A stretch of DNA of 14,338 nucleotides from Maribacter sp. (GTDB taxonomy: Bacteria > Bacteroidota > Bacteroidia > Flavobacteriales > Flavobacteriaceae): assembly GCA_018679695.1 (NCBI GenBank), contig JAHHKH010000068.1:1-14338 (forward strand), read 5' to 3'. The translations under genes were made by a program, and so were the position numbers. Below are positions 6,474 to 13,623 of this stretch, piece by piece. The notes beneath the pieces are model-generated. The model saw only the letters and a program-made list of their open reading frames with translations. It was not told the origin of the DNA and ran no database searches. Every line of letters starts with the position of its first letter. Positions within the stretch are counted from its first letter, which is position 1.

Positions 6474-8228
6474 TTAGTTTTCTTTCTCTGATAGTTGGTG
6501 TAAATAGAGGTCCTTATAGTACCCCTCCATATTGTTCAAAATCTCATGTGTTCCTTCTTGTATTAATTCCCCTTCATCCAAAACCAATATTTTATCGGCA
6601 TTTTTTGCAGAAGATACCCTATGGCTTACAATAATCGTTGTTTTCGTGCTTGAGGCTTGTTCAAGGTTGTTTAAAATGGTTTCTTCGGTCTCGGTGTCAA
6701 CGGCAGATAAACAATCATCGAACAAATAAATCTGTGGATTTTTCAGCAACGCCCGCGCAATGGAAACCCGTTGCTTTTGACCTCCACTAAGTGTTATGCC
6801 ACGCTCCCCCAGGATGGTTTCATACTGCTTTTTGAATTCCATGATATTTTCATGCACAACCGCATTTTTTGTTACCCTAACCACTTCCTCGTCAGTGGAA
6901 TTATACTTCCCGAATTTTATGTTGTTTTTTATCGAATCGGAAAACAAAAACGCATCTTGGGGGACCGCTCCAATCGATTTACGTAAGGTATGTAGATTTA
7001 GTTTATTAATTGGGGTATTATCAATCAATATTTCCCCGGAACTAACATCGTACAACCTTGCGATTAAATCCAGGATGGTCGATTTTCCAGAACCTGTTTT
7101 GCCAAGAATAGCAACAGTCTGGCCCTCTTCAATGGTAAAGGAAATATTTTTTAAGGCTGTTATATTGGTGTCATCGTAGGTAAAACTTACGTTTTTGAAT
7201 TCTATTTTCCCCTTAATTGGAGTTTCTTGGGAAACTTCGTTCTTGATTTCGGGTACTTCATTCAAAAATTCATTTATTCTTTTTTGTGATGCTTCAGCCC
7301 TTTGAATAATAGAGGTAAGCCAACCGACTATCGCAACGGGCCATGTGAGCATATTTACATAAAGCACGAACTCGGCAATTAGCCCGACCGAATTGATCGT
7401 ACCATTTATATATTGTTGGCCACCTATATAAATGACAAAAATATTACTGATACCAATAAGTAAGATCATCAATGGAAAAAACCATGCATTTACTTTGGCA
7501 AGATCCATGCTCTTCTTTTTACCTTCCAGTGCCAAAACGTTCAATTCCGCATTGATCTTGGGCTCAATGGCGTAAGCCTTGATTACCGAAACACCGGAAA
7601 AGACTTCCTGTGTAAAGGTCGAAAGTGAGGAAAGGTATTCCTGTACTACTGTACTGCGTTTATGGATTATTTTGCTTATTTGATAAATAAGTACCGATAA
7701 AATTGGTAGGGGTATCAATGTATAAGCAGCCAGTGTTGGGGCTTTAATGAACATAATCGGAATGATACAGGCGAACAGGGTGATGGTATTCATTCCGTAC
7801 ATAAGGGCAGGGCCTGCGTACATTCTAACTTGACTTACATCTTCACTTATACGGTTCATTAAATCGCCCGTTCTATTTTTTTTATAAAAATTTAAGCTTA
7901 AAAATTGATAATGGTCAAAGATTTCATTCTTTAGGTCGTACTCAATATATCGGGAAACATAGATGATGGTTTGCCGCATTAAGAACGTAAAAAAACCCGA
8001 AAGAAGTGCTGCGCCGATAATTATCAAGATAAACTGTAGCAATTGGCTTTTGGCCATTTCTTGCGCGATGTCACCTTTGATATAGTCTTCCACAACCTTG
8101 ATCGATTTGTTTGCATAGGATGGCATCACCAATTGAAAAATCTTGGCAATTACCGTTATGATCATGCCCACAAACAGTTTTAACCCATATTTCCTAAAGT
8201 ATTTGTTTAAATGCTTAAGTTCCTTCAT
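6474..8228 (-). CDS. ABC exporter, fused permease and ATPase (MsbA-like)
   Basis: A 584-residue half-transporter that must dimerise in the inner membrane. The N-terminal membrane domain (about 1-320) has six hydrophobic segments, near 15-35, 65-85, 140-160, 165-185, 250-270 and 280-305. The ATPase domain (about 340-575) has Walker A GKTGSGKST (376-384), Q-loop Gln424 (AVPQDAF), signature LSGGQKQR (480-487), Walker B IYLFDDCLSAVD (500-511) and H-loop His536 (VSHR). The usual catalytic Glu after Walker B is Asp505, a substitution known from the degenerate site of some heterodimeric exporters such as TM287/288. No partner half-transporter is adjacent. The substrate is unknown, with lipid or drug export possible. 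A TTTG/TATCTTTG promoter candidate lies in the divergent spacer shared with nusB, and the PUR gene follows in the same orientation. Confidence 0.92.
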   Translation of the reverse strand: MKELKHLNKYFRKYGLKLFVGMIITVIAKIFQLVMPSYANKSIKVVEDYIKGDIAQEMAKSQLLQFILIIIGAALLSGFFTFLMRQTIIYVSRYIEYDLKNEIFDHYQFLSLNFYKKNRTGDLMNRISEDVSQVRMYAGPALMYGMNTITLFACIIPIMFIKAPTLAAYTLIPLPILSVLIYQISKIIHKRSTVVQEYLSSLSTFTQEVFSGVSVIKAYAIEPKINAELNVLALEGKKKSMDLAKVNAWFFPLMILLIGISNIFVIYIGGQQYINGTINSVGLIAEFVLYVNMLTWPVAIVGWLTSIIQRAEASQKRINEFLNEVPEIKNEVSQETPIKGKIEFKNVSFTYDDTNITALKNISFTIEEGQTVAILGKTGSGKSTILDLIARLYDVSSGEILIDNTPINKLNLHTLRKSIGAVPQDAFLFSDSIKNNIKFGKYNSTDEEVVRVTKNAVVHENIMEFKKQYETILGERGITLSGGQKQRVSIARALLKNPQIYLFDDCLSAVDTETEETILNNLEQASSTKTTIIVSHRVSSAKNADKILVLDEGELIQEGTHEILNNMEGYYKDLYLHQLSEKEN

Positions 8229-8270
8229 AAAGCCGGTCAGCTAAAGGGTTTTAAGTTTTACCCATTGGTC

Positions 8271-8298
8271 AAAGATATGGGTTTGCCTCAAAACCAAA
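8271..8298 (-). promoter_or_regulatory. candidate Bacteroidota promoter for the ABC exporter
   Basis: On the minus strand TATCTTTG (complement of 8271-8278) matches the Bacteroidota -7 consensus TAnnTTTG. A TTTG (complement of 8295-8298) lies 16 bases upstream and can serve as the -33 element. The -7 box ends about 43 bases before the ABC exporter start codon, a plausible leader length. The assignment is by motif only. Confidence 0.5.
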
Positions 8299-8361
8299 TG
8301 TTATAAAATTGATAAATAAGATTTTAGTTGAAGTCAGGGACATAGATTAAAAATAGATTGT

Positions 8362-8369
8362 TATTTTTG
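8362..8369 (+). promoter_or_regulatory. candidate -7 element for nusB
   Basis: TATTTTTG fits TAnnTTTG exactly and lies 40 bases before the nusB ATG in the 181-base divergent spacer. A -33 TTG at the usual spacing is not clear; the nearest, at 8328-8330, is too far away. The rest of the spacer is AT-rich with no other structure that I can see. Confidence 0.42.
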
Positions 8370-8409
8370 CAGCCTGAAGGTATTCTCAATTTTCCAATAG
8401 TTCTTTAAC

Positions 8410-9357
8410 ATGCTCACAAGAAGGCACATTAGGGTTAAAGTAATGCAGTGTATTTATGCGCTGACCCAGTCAAAGGATGATTCCCTTGAAAAACAGGAAA
8501 AATTCCTGAAATTAAGTATTGAGAATGTGTATACCCTTTATTTACTGATGCTCAGTTTGCTGATCGAAATACAAAAATTGGCAACCAAACAAATTCAACT
8601 TTCCTCAAATAAGTATCTTACCAACAGTACCGATGCTTTTCCTGACAAAGAAAAGTTCGCAAACAACAGCGTATTGTTGCAGTTGGCCAATAACGGTAAA
8701 TTAAGGTCTGAATTGGAAAAACGGAAATTGAAAAATTGGTATTTTAATGAGGAATATGTAAAACTTATCTATAAGGAAATAATTGAAAGTGATGCCTATA
8801 CAAATTACATGGGCCTTCCTTCTAGTACTTATGAGGATGATAAAGAATTTGTATCGACCATCTTTAAGGAGATTGTTGCACCAAACGAAAAAATATACGA
8901 GTATTTTGAGGATGATAAACTAACCTGGGTAGATGATATTCCCATCGTAAACACGTTTATCTTAAAACAGCTTAAAAAGGTTAAGGAGAAACATAATGAT
9001 TCCTATTTCTTGCCAAGACTTTTAAAAGATGATGGGGACATGTCCTTCGCACAAGACCTATTGACCAAGACCTTGCTGAACAATAGCGTATGGGAAAAAG
9101 AGATCGAAGGCAAAACACCCAATTGGGATAAAGACCGTATTGCGGATATTGATTCCATTCTCTTGAAAATGGCAATCTGTGAGCTTCTTAACTTCCCTTC
9201 GATACCCGAAAAGGTAACTATAAATGAATTTTTGGAAATTGCCAAGGAATACTCCACCCCTAAAAGCAGTATTTTCATCAATGGAATATTGGATAAACTG
9301 GTAAAGCAGTATAAAGCCCAGGACAAACTAAAGAAGGTAGGCCGAGGGTTATTATAA
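8410..9357 (+). CDS. nusB: transcription antitermination factor NusB (long Bacteroidota form)
   Basis: A 315-residue NusB. The N-terminus MLTRRHIRVKVMQCIYAL is the conserved first helix of the family and fixes the start. The C-terminal region (about 215-310) carries the second part of the NusB fold, including DSILLKMAICELL, EKVTINEFLEIAKEYSTPKS and the final FINGILDKLV helix. Classical NusB is about 140 residues, and the Bacteroidota form has a long helical insertion (here about 40-210) between these parts. NusB binds boxA RNA with NusE (ribosomal protein S10) to allow antitermination in rRNA operons. It is the first gene of a unit with the DUF1573 lipoprotein and yajC, an arrangement I recall from many Flavobacteriaceae. 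Confidence 0.93.
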   Translation: MLTRRHIRVKVMQCIYALTQSKDDSLEKQEKFLKLSIENVYTLYLLMLSLLIEIQKLATKQIQLSSNKYLTNSTDAFPDKEKFANNSVLLQLANNGKLRSELEKRKLKNWYFNEEYVKLIYKEIIESDAYTNYMGLPSSTYEDDKEFVSTIFKEIVAPNEKIYEYFEDDKLTWVDDIPIVNTFILKQLKKVKEKHNDSYFLPRLLKDDGDMSFAQDLLTKTLLNNSVWEKEIEGKTPNWDKDRIADIDSILLKMAICELLNFPSIPEKVTINEFLEIAKEYSTPKSSIFINGILDKLVKQYKAQDKLKKVGRGLL

Positions 9358-9367
9358 ATTATTTCTT

Positions 9368-9375
9368 TAATTTTG
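9368..9375 (+). promoter_or_regulatory. candidate internal -7 element upstream of the DUF1573 gene
   Basis: TAATTTTG in the 40-base nusB-DUF1573 spacer fits TAnnTTTG and ends 22 bases before the DUF1573 ATG. No TTG lies at the matching -33 position. If active, it would allow DUF1573-yajC expression independent of nusB. Confidence 0.3.
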
Positions 9376-9397
9376 GGAAAAATTAAAATTACGACAG

Positions 9398-9868
9398 ATG
9401 AAAAGAACAATTTTAGGTTTAGGTTTACTATCAATTATGGCGCTTGTTTCATGTAAGGAAAACGCTTCGAACAAAGTAAACACCGACAATGTGGCAGTAG
9501 CCGCAGAACGGGATGAAGCGGCCAAACAAGTTCCGGTTATGGAATTTGAAAAATCGGAACACGATTTTGGGACCATAGAACAAGGCACTCCTCAAGAGAC
9601 GGTATTTACGTTTACCAACACAGGTAATGCACCTTTGGTGATAACAAATGCAACAAGCAGCTGTGGTTGTACCGTTCCCAATCCGCCCAAAGATCCAATT
9701 GCTCCTGGTGAGAAAGGGGAATTATTGGTTAAATTCAACGGATCTGGTCAAAACCAAGTCACAAAAACCATAACCGTAGTTGCCAACACGGCGAAAGGTT
9801 CGGAAATTTTGAGAATCAAGGCTTTTGTGAATCCTAAAGGTACTGCCCCATTGGGTCCTGTTAAGTAA
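9398..9868 (+). CDS. DUF1573 lipoprotein
   Basis: A 156-residue predicted lipoprotein. Residues 1-18 form a lipoprotein signal with lipobox LVSC, so Cys19 would be acylated. Lys20-Glu21 follow it rather than a clear inner-membrane retention Asp. Residues about 20-48 are a polar linker. The DUF1573 domain spans about 49-144, an immunoglobulin-like (ASH/MSP-type) beta sandwich with the family markers EHDFGTIEQG, FTFTNTGNAPLVI, SSCGCTVP (Cys89 and Cys91) and PIAPGEKGELLVKF. The function of DUF1573 proteins is not established. The position between nusB and yajC, next to a Sec accessory gene, suggests an envelope role. It is followed directly by a tandem repeat that begins at its stop codon. Confidence 0.88.
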   Translation: MKRTILGLGLLSIMALVSCKENASNKVNTDNVAVAAERDEAAKQVPVMEFEKSEHDFGTIEQGTPQETVFTFTNTGNAPLVITNATSSCGCTVPNPPKDPIAPGEKGELLVKFNGSGQNQVTKTITVVANTAKGSEILRIKAFVNPKGTAPLGPVK

Positions 9869-9908
9869 ATAGAATATAGCTTTATAAGTAAATAGAATAT
9901 AGTTTTTA
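9863..9908 (+). repeat. 23-bp direct tandem duplication spanning the DUF1573 stop
   Basis: Two adjacent 23-base units, 9863-9885 and 9886-9908, both begin AAGTAAATAGAATATAG and differ only near their ends (CTTTAT versus TTTTTA). The first unit contains the TAA stop of the DUF1573 gene (9866-9868). A shorter AAGTA start of a third unit follows at about 9908-9912, just before the yajC ATG. It looks like a replication-slippage duplication, and each copy has its own in-phase TAA-like stretch. Confidence 0.8.
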
Positions 9909-9918
9909 AGTATATAAT

Positions 9919-10212
9919 ATGGGAAGTGGTAGTATAATGGATTTCTTGCCGATGATCCTCATTTTTGTGGTAGCGTATTTTTTTATGATACGACCCCAAA
10001 TGAAACGACAGAAGGATGAGAAAAAATTCGCAGCGCAATTGAAGAGAGGTGATCGTATTATTACTAAAAGTGGGCTTCATGGCAAGATTCTTGACCTTAA
10101 TGACAAAGATTCCTCCTGTGTCATAGAGACCATGGCGGGAAAGTTGAAGTTTGATCGCTCCGCCATTTCCATGGAGATGAGTAAAAAGCTGAATACACCA
10201 GTTACGAAATAA
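9919..10212 (+). CDS. yajC: preprotein translocase accessory subunit YajC
   Basis: A 97-residue YajC, the usual length for the family. One transmembrane helix (about residues 8-23, FLPMILIFVVAYFFMI) is followed by the signature RPQMKRQKDEKKF and a cytoplasmic beta-rich domain (LKRGDRIITKSGLHGKI, then KLKFDRSAI). YajC associates with SecD-SecF at the Sec translocon in the inner membrane. No secDF gene is visible nearby. It is the last gene of the nusB-DUF1573-yajC unit and is followed 26 bases later by a strong hairpin terminator. In relatives I recall a YbbR-like gene and coaE often following, but here an unrelated oxidoreductase does. Confidence 0.93.
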   Translation: MGSGSIMDFLPMILIFVVAYFFMIRPQMKRQKDEKKFAAQLKRGDRIITKSGLHGKILDLNDKDSSCVIETMAGKLKFDRSAISMEMSKKLNTPVTK

Positions 10213-10238
10213 CATTTATTTTCAGGAAAGTAGTGTCT

Positions 10239-10265
10239 AAAGCCGATGTATTCATCGGCTTTTTT
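10239..10265 (+). terminator. rho-independent terminator of the nusB-yajC operon
   Basis: A perfect 10-bp stem pairs AAAGCCGATG (10239-10248) with CATCGGCTTT (10253-10262) around a TATT loop, and the right arm runs into a T-tract (10260-10265). It lies 26 bases after the yajC stop. The A-run before the stem is too short for it to be equally good on the other strand. Confidence 0.92.
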
Positions 10266-10317
10266 ATGCCTTATTCTGATTGAAATTGGCTATATTCATA
10301 CCTCATAATTTATAGCT

Positions 10318-11667
10318 ATGCATCACACAAGAAGAAATTTTATCAAGAAGGGTTCATTGGCTTTGGCAGGTTCTGGAGCTACATTTTTATTTCCAATGGA
10401 ATTGTTGGCAACGTTGCGAAAAAAGGTGGGTCCGAATGATAGGATCAATGTTGGGTTAATTGGTTGTAAGGGGATGGGTTTTACCGATCTTATTTCGATT
10501 CTTAAAATAAGTGAGACCAATGTAGTTGCCCTTTGTGATGTGGATGAGAGTGTTTTAAGGAATCGAACAGCGGATCTGGAGAAGGCCGGTATCAAGAAAC
10601 CAAAGTGGTATACCGATTATAGGGAATTATTGGAAAACAAGGATTTGGATGTTGTGGTTATCGGTACCCCGGATCATTGGCACTGTCTTCAGCTCACCGA
10701 TGCTTTGCAGGCCGGAAAGGACGTGTATTGTGAAAAACCGATAGCCAATTCCATTCAGGAGGCAAACATTATGAAAGATTTTGTGGGCGAAAGTGATCGT
10801 ATCGTCCAAATTGGACAATGGCAAAGAAGCCAACCCCATTTTGTTGATGCAATTAACTTTGTGCATTCAGGACAATTGGGCGAAATACGATTGGCCAAAG
10901 CCTGGGCATACCAGGGATGGATGCAACCTGTACCCATTCTTCCCAATACACCAGTACCTGTTGGTGTGGACTATGATATGTGGTTGGGTCCGGCTCCCAA
11001 AAGGGAATTCAATAAAAACAGATTCCATTTTAGCTTTAGGTGGTTTTGGGATTATGCCGGAGGATTAATGACAGATTGGGGAGTTCATTTGATAGATTAT
11101 GCTTTGTACGGCATGAAAGCAGGTACACCCAGGTCGGTGATGGCATTGGGCGGAAAATTCGCTTATCCTGATGACGCTTCTGAGACCCCTGACACTTTGC
11201 AAACCGTTTTTGAATACGATGGTTTCTCAATATTGTGGGAGCATGCCACCGGTATCGATGGTGGTAATTATGGTAGGAATCATGGCATTGCCTTTATTGG
11301 GAACAATGGTACCCTGGTATTGGATAGAGGCGGTTGGGAGGTCATTCCCGAAAATGAGTTCAAGGGATGGGGAAAAGAACCTGGTAAAAGAATGGAAGCC
11401 ATTCCCGTGCAACAAAATAAAGACAACGGATTGGACCTTCACACGGTGAATTTTATCGAGGCAGTCAAAAGCAGGGATGTTTCTAGTCTAAATGCGCCTA
11501 TTCAAGTAGGTTATGATGCGGCTTTAGTATCACATATGGGTAATGTAGCCTATAAATCAGGAGATCGTATTTATTGGGATGGGATCAAAGGGGAATTCAA
11601 ACAAGAAGCTGCCAACGAATTTTTAAAGGCGACTTACCATAACGGTTGGAAATTGCCAATGTTATAA
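10318..11667 (+). CDS. Tat-signal Gfo/Idh/MocA family oxidoreductase
   Basis: A 449-residue NAD(P)-dependent oxidoreductase. The N-terminus has a twin-arginine motif (Arg5-Arg6 in RRNFIKK) and a hydrophobic stretch to about residue 30, so it is probably exported folded with its cofactor by the Tat system. The Rossmann domain starts at DRINVGLIGCKGMG (41-54), with the dinucleotide loop at 46-54. The conserved catalytic-site motif CEKPIA has Lys140, and DWGVHLIDYALYGM (253-266) carries His257, the usual proton-transfer region. The alpha/beta C-terminal domain includes MWLGPAPKREFNKNRFH. It most likely acts on a sugar or sugar derivative, as exported family members in Bacteroidota often lie near glycan genes, but no such genes are present here. 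It appears monocistronic, between the yajC terminator and a convergent gene. Confidence 0.9.
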   Translation: MHHTRRNFIKKGSLALAGSGATFLFPMELLATLRKKVGPNDRINVGLIGCKGMGFTDLISILKISETNVVALCDVDESVLRNRTADLEKAGIKKPKWYTDYRELLENKDLDVVVIGTPDHWHCLQLTDALQAGKDVYCEKPIANSIQEANIMKDFVGESDRIVQIGQWQRSQPHFVDAINFVHSGQLGEIRLAKAWAYQGWMQPVPILPNTPVPVGVDYDMWLGPAPKREFNKNRFHFSFRWFWDYAGGLMTDWGVHLIDYALYGMKAGTPRSVMALGGKFAYPDDASETPDTLQTVFEYDGFSILWEHATGIDGGNYGRNHGIAFIGNNGTLVLDRGGWEVIPENEFKGWGKEPGKRMEAIPVQQNKDNGLDLHTVNFIEAVKSRDVSSLNAPIQVGYDAALVSHMGNVAYKSGDRIYWDGIKGEFKQEAANEFLKATYHNGWKLPML

Positions 11668-11674
11668 AGAAACC

Positions 11675-11697
11675 GAATAGCTTTGGTAATACTATTC
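11675..11697. terminator. weak hairpin between convergent gene ends
   Basis: GAATAG (11675-11680) can pair with CTATTC (11692-11697) across an 11-base loop in the 43-base gap between the oxidoreductase and YdeI-like gene ends. There is no real T-tract on either side. It may weakly terminate both transcripts or be chance. Confidence 0.25.
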
Positions 11698-11710
11698 AAG
11701 ATCAAGGCCT

Positions 11711-12313
11711 TCAGCAATTTCGGTATTTGTCATTAAGCCCCAAACCCATATCGATCATGGGTAATATCTTTTCTAAACGGGCAAGTTTTGTTTTTTCCTG
11801 TTTCGCAGTGGAAATATATTCGGTGTAATCCCTTTTTTTATAAGGTGCCAGGCTTTCGAAAGCTTCCTGGGTCTTTGGATTCCTCTCCAAAGCCTCTGTT
11901 AACAATTTGGGAAGGGTCAGCACTACTTCCTTCTTTTTTTGAGGCATCAATTGCAACCCTTTTTTTTGATTCGCTATGGCTTCGTTCATATAAGCCAACA
12001 CGGTAGTCGGATCAATGTTCTTCGCAGAAGTAAACTTCCAATGTCGCATTGCTTGGGTCTTACCTTCTTGGGCAATCACCAAGACATTTTTAGGATCTTT
12101 TAAAAACATTCCATTGAAAAAGCCAAGACCAAAATGATTTTTAAAACGGGCAATCCAGAAAATATTCTTACCATCGATTGTATAAACAGGGGATCCCCAC
12201 TTGAATGCCTCAACGGCCTCGGTTTTGGCCGCTAAGGCCCTCAAAAATGATATGCCCTCTTTGAAAGGATCTTCTTTTTCGAAGTAGGCTTCCAATTTTT
12301 CTGAAGTTTCCAT
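11711..12313 (-). CDS. YdeI/OmdA-like protein with DUF1801 domain
   Basis: A two-part protein of 200 residues from the preferred start. The N-terminal region matches DUF1801 (EKLEAYFEKEDPFKEG, then FKWGSPVYTIDGKNIFWIA, and GKTQAMRHWKF). The C-terminal region matches the YdeI/OmdA (bacteriocin-protection) family, with LPKLLTEALERNPKTQEAF, then LAPYKKRDYTEYISTAKQ and an ARLEKILPMI helix. I prefer the ATG at 12313, which lies 5 bases after the pepT stop and begins MET-SEK as in relatives. An upstream in-frame ATG at 12346 would give 211 residues but overlap pepT by 28 bases. The protein is cytoplasmic with no signal. The biochemical role of this family is not established, so the name is a family label only. 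It is the second gene of a pepT operon. Confidence 0.85.
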   Translation of the reverse strand: METSEKLEAYFEKEDPFKEGISFLRALAAKTEAVEAFKWGSPVYTIDGKNIFWIARFKNHFGLGFFNGMFLKDPKNVLVIAQEGKTQAMRHWKFTSAKNIDPTTVLAYMNEAIANQKKGLQLMPQKKKEVVLTLPKLLTEALERNPKTQEAFESLAPYKKRDYTEYISTAKQEKTKLARLEKILPMIDMGLGLNDKYRNC

Positions 12314-12318
12314 ACCAC

Positions 12319-13545
12319 TCACATTTTCTTCGCTGTAAGTTCGCAAATTTTGATGATAACTTCAACTGCCTTTTGCATACTCTCAACGGGAACATATTCA
12401 TATTTACCGTGAAAATTATGGCCACCGGCAAAGATATTCGGGCAGGGTAGGCCCATATAACTCAATTGCGAACCATCTGTTCCTCCTCGAATGGGTTTGA
12501 TAATTGGTGTAATCCCAAGTGCTTCCATTGCTTCCTTTGCCAATTCGACAATGTGATACACAGGTTCAACCTTTTCCCGCATATTAAAATACTGATCCTT
12601 TATTTCGAGCTGAATACAATCACCATGGTCTGAATTCAGTTTGATGGCTATTTTACGAACTAATTCTTTTCGTTTTTCAAAATGTTCTTTGTCATGATCA
12701 CGAATTATCATTTCAAATTCGGCATGTTCTGTTTCACCCCTCATTTGGTGAATATGAAAAAATCCTTCTCTGCCAGCGGTATGCTGAGGGGTCTCCTCCG
12801 GTGGTAATATGCCCATGAATTCAGTGGCGATACTTACCGCATTGACCATTTTTCCTTTGGCGTGACCAGGGTGGACACTTTTTCCCTTGATCGTAACCTT
12901 TGCACTTGCAGCATTGAAATTTTCGTACTCCAATTCACCAATTTGACTACCATCCATGGTATACGCCCAATCCGCTCCGAATTTTTCAACATCGAACTTA
13001 TGGGCGCCACGACCGATCTCTTCATCCGGGGTAAATCCCACCCTGATAGTACCATGTTTTATCTCTGGGTGTTGTACCAAGTATTCCATGGCTGTCATGA
13101 TTTCGGCAATACCCGCTTTATCATCGGCACCCAAGAGGGTAGTACCATCGGTGGTGACCAACTTTTGTCCCTTATATTGCAAAAGGTCCTCGAAGTAATC
13201 AGGAGATAGTACAATATTCTGTTCTTTGTTCAATACAATATCCTTCCCGTCATAATCCTCAATGATTTGGGGATTAACATCCGTCCCACTAAAATCGGGT
13301 GTAGTATCAATATGGGAAATAAAACCAATGGTAGGTACCTCTTTGTCAATATTACTGGGCAAGGTTGCCATGACATAGGCATTGTCATCGATGGTTACAT
13401 CTGTTAAACCTATCCGTTCCAATTCATAGGCCAACTCAGTGGCCAAATTCCACTGTTTCTCGGTACTGGGGGTAGTTTCTGAATTTGGGTCGCTTTGGGT
13501 ATCAATTTTCACATAGCTCAAAAACCTATCTAAAACTTGTTGCAT
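12319..13545 (-). CDS. pepT: peptidase T (tripeptide aminopeptidase, M20B)
   Basis: A 408-residue cytoplasmic di-zinc aminopeptidase that removes the N-terminal residue of tripeptides, matching the length of E. coli PepT. Metal and catalytic residues are all present: His78 and Asp80 (ISHIDTTPD), the bridging Asp141 (LLGADDKAG), catalytic Glu175 and ligand Glu176 (TPDEEIGRG), Asp198 (TMDGS) and His379 (GGHNFHGKYEYV). RGGTDGSQLSYMGLP (residues 353-367) is the conserved C-terminal substrate-site motif. The lid domain lies at about 208-320. The ATG at 13545 gives the normal family N-terminus (QQVLDRFLSYVKIDTQSD). A TATTTTTG -7 candidate lies 16 bases upstream on the same strand. The YdeI/DUF1801 gene follows after 5 bases and is probably co-transcribed. 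Confidence 0.95.
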   Translation of the reverse strand: MQQVLDRFLSYVKIDTQSDPNSETTPSTEKQWNLATELAYELERIGLTDVTIDDNAYVMATLPSNIDKEVPTIGFISHIDTTPDFSGTDVNPQIIEDYDGKDIVLNKEQNIVLSPDYFEDLLQYKGQKLVTTDGTTLLGADDKAGIAEIMTAMEYLVQHPEIKHGTIRVGFTPDEEIGRGAHKFDVEKFGADWAYTMDGSQIGELEYENFNAASAKVTIKGKSVHPGHAKGKMVNAVSIATEFMGILPPEETPQHTAGREGFFHIHQMRGETEHAEFEMIIRDHDKEHFEKRKELVRKIAIKLNSDHGDCIQLEIKDQYFNMREKVEPVYHIVELAKEAMEALGITPIIKPIRGGTDGSQLSYMGLPCPNIFAGGHNFHGKYEYVPVESMQKAVEVIIKICELTAKKM

Positions 13546-13561
13546 CTGCGCGATATTTATC

Positions 13562-13569
13562 CAAAAATA
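13562..13569 (-). promoter_or_regulatory. candidate -7 element for pepT
   Basis: On the minus strand the complement of 13562-13569 reads TATTTTTG, an exact TAnnTTTG match, 16 bases before the pepT ATG. No TTG is seen at the -33 distance. The element forms one arm of an imperfect inverted repeat in the divergent spacer. Confidence 0.4.
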
Positions 13570-13623
13570 CAGATAATTATTAGTATTTTGGTTTTATAAA
13601 AAGATTGAGTTTTTGACGTTATC

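Noticed and set aside
10286..10313. TTG plus TAATTTAT as a promoter for the Tat oxidoreductase
   Set aside because: The -7 match lacks the final G and ends 4 bases before the start codon, which would make the transcript essentially leaderless. It could be chance in AT-rich sequence.
10318..11667. Assignment of the oxidoreductase as a GH109 NAD-dependent glycosidase
   Set aside because: The overall fold and Tat signal fit both, but the intact EKP motif and general sequence look like an ordinary Gfo/Idh/MocA dehydrogenase, and I recognise no GH109-specific segments.
12314..12346. Upstream ATG at 12346 as the start of the YdeI/DUF1801 gene
   Set aside because: It would overlap pepT by 28 bases, and the extra 11 residues do not look like the family N-terminus. 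The ATG at 12313 fits better.
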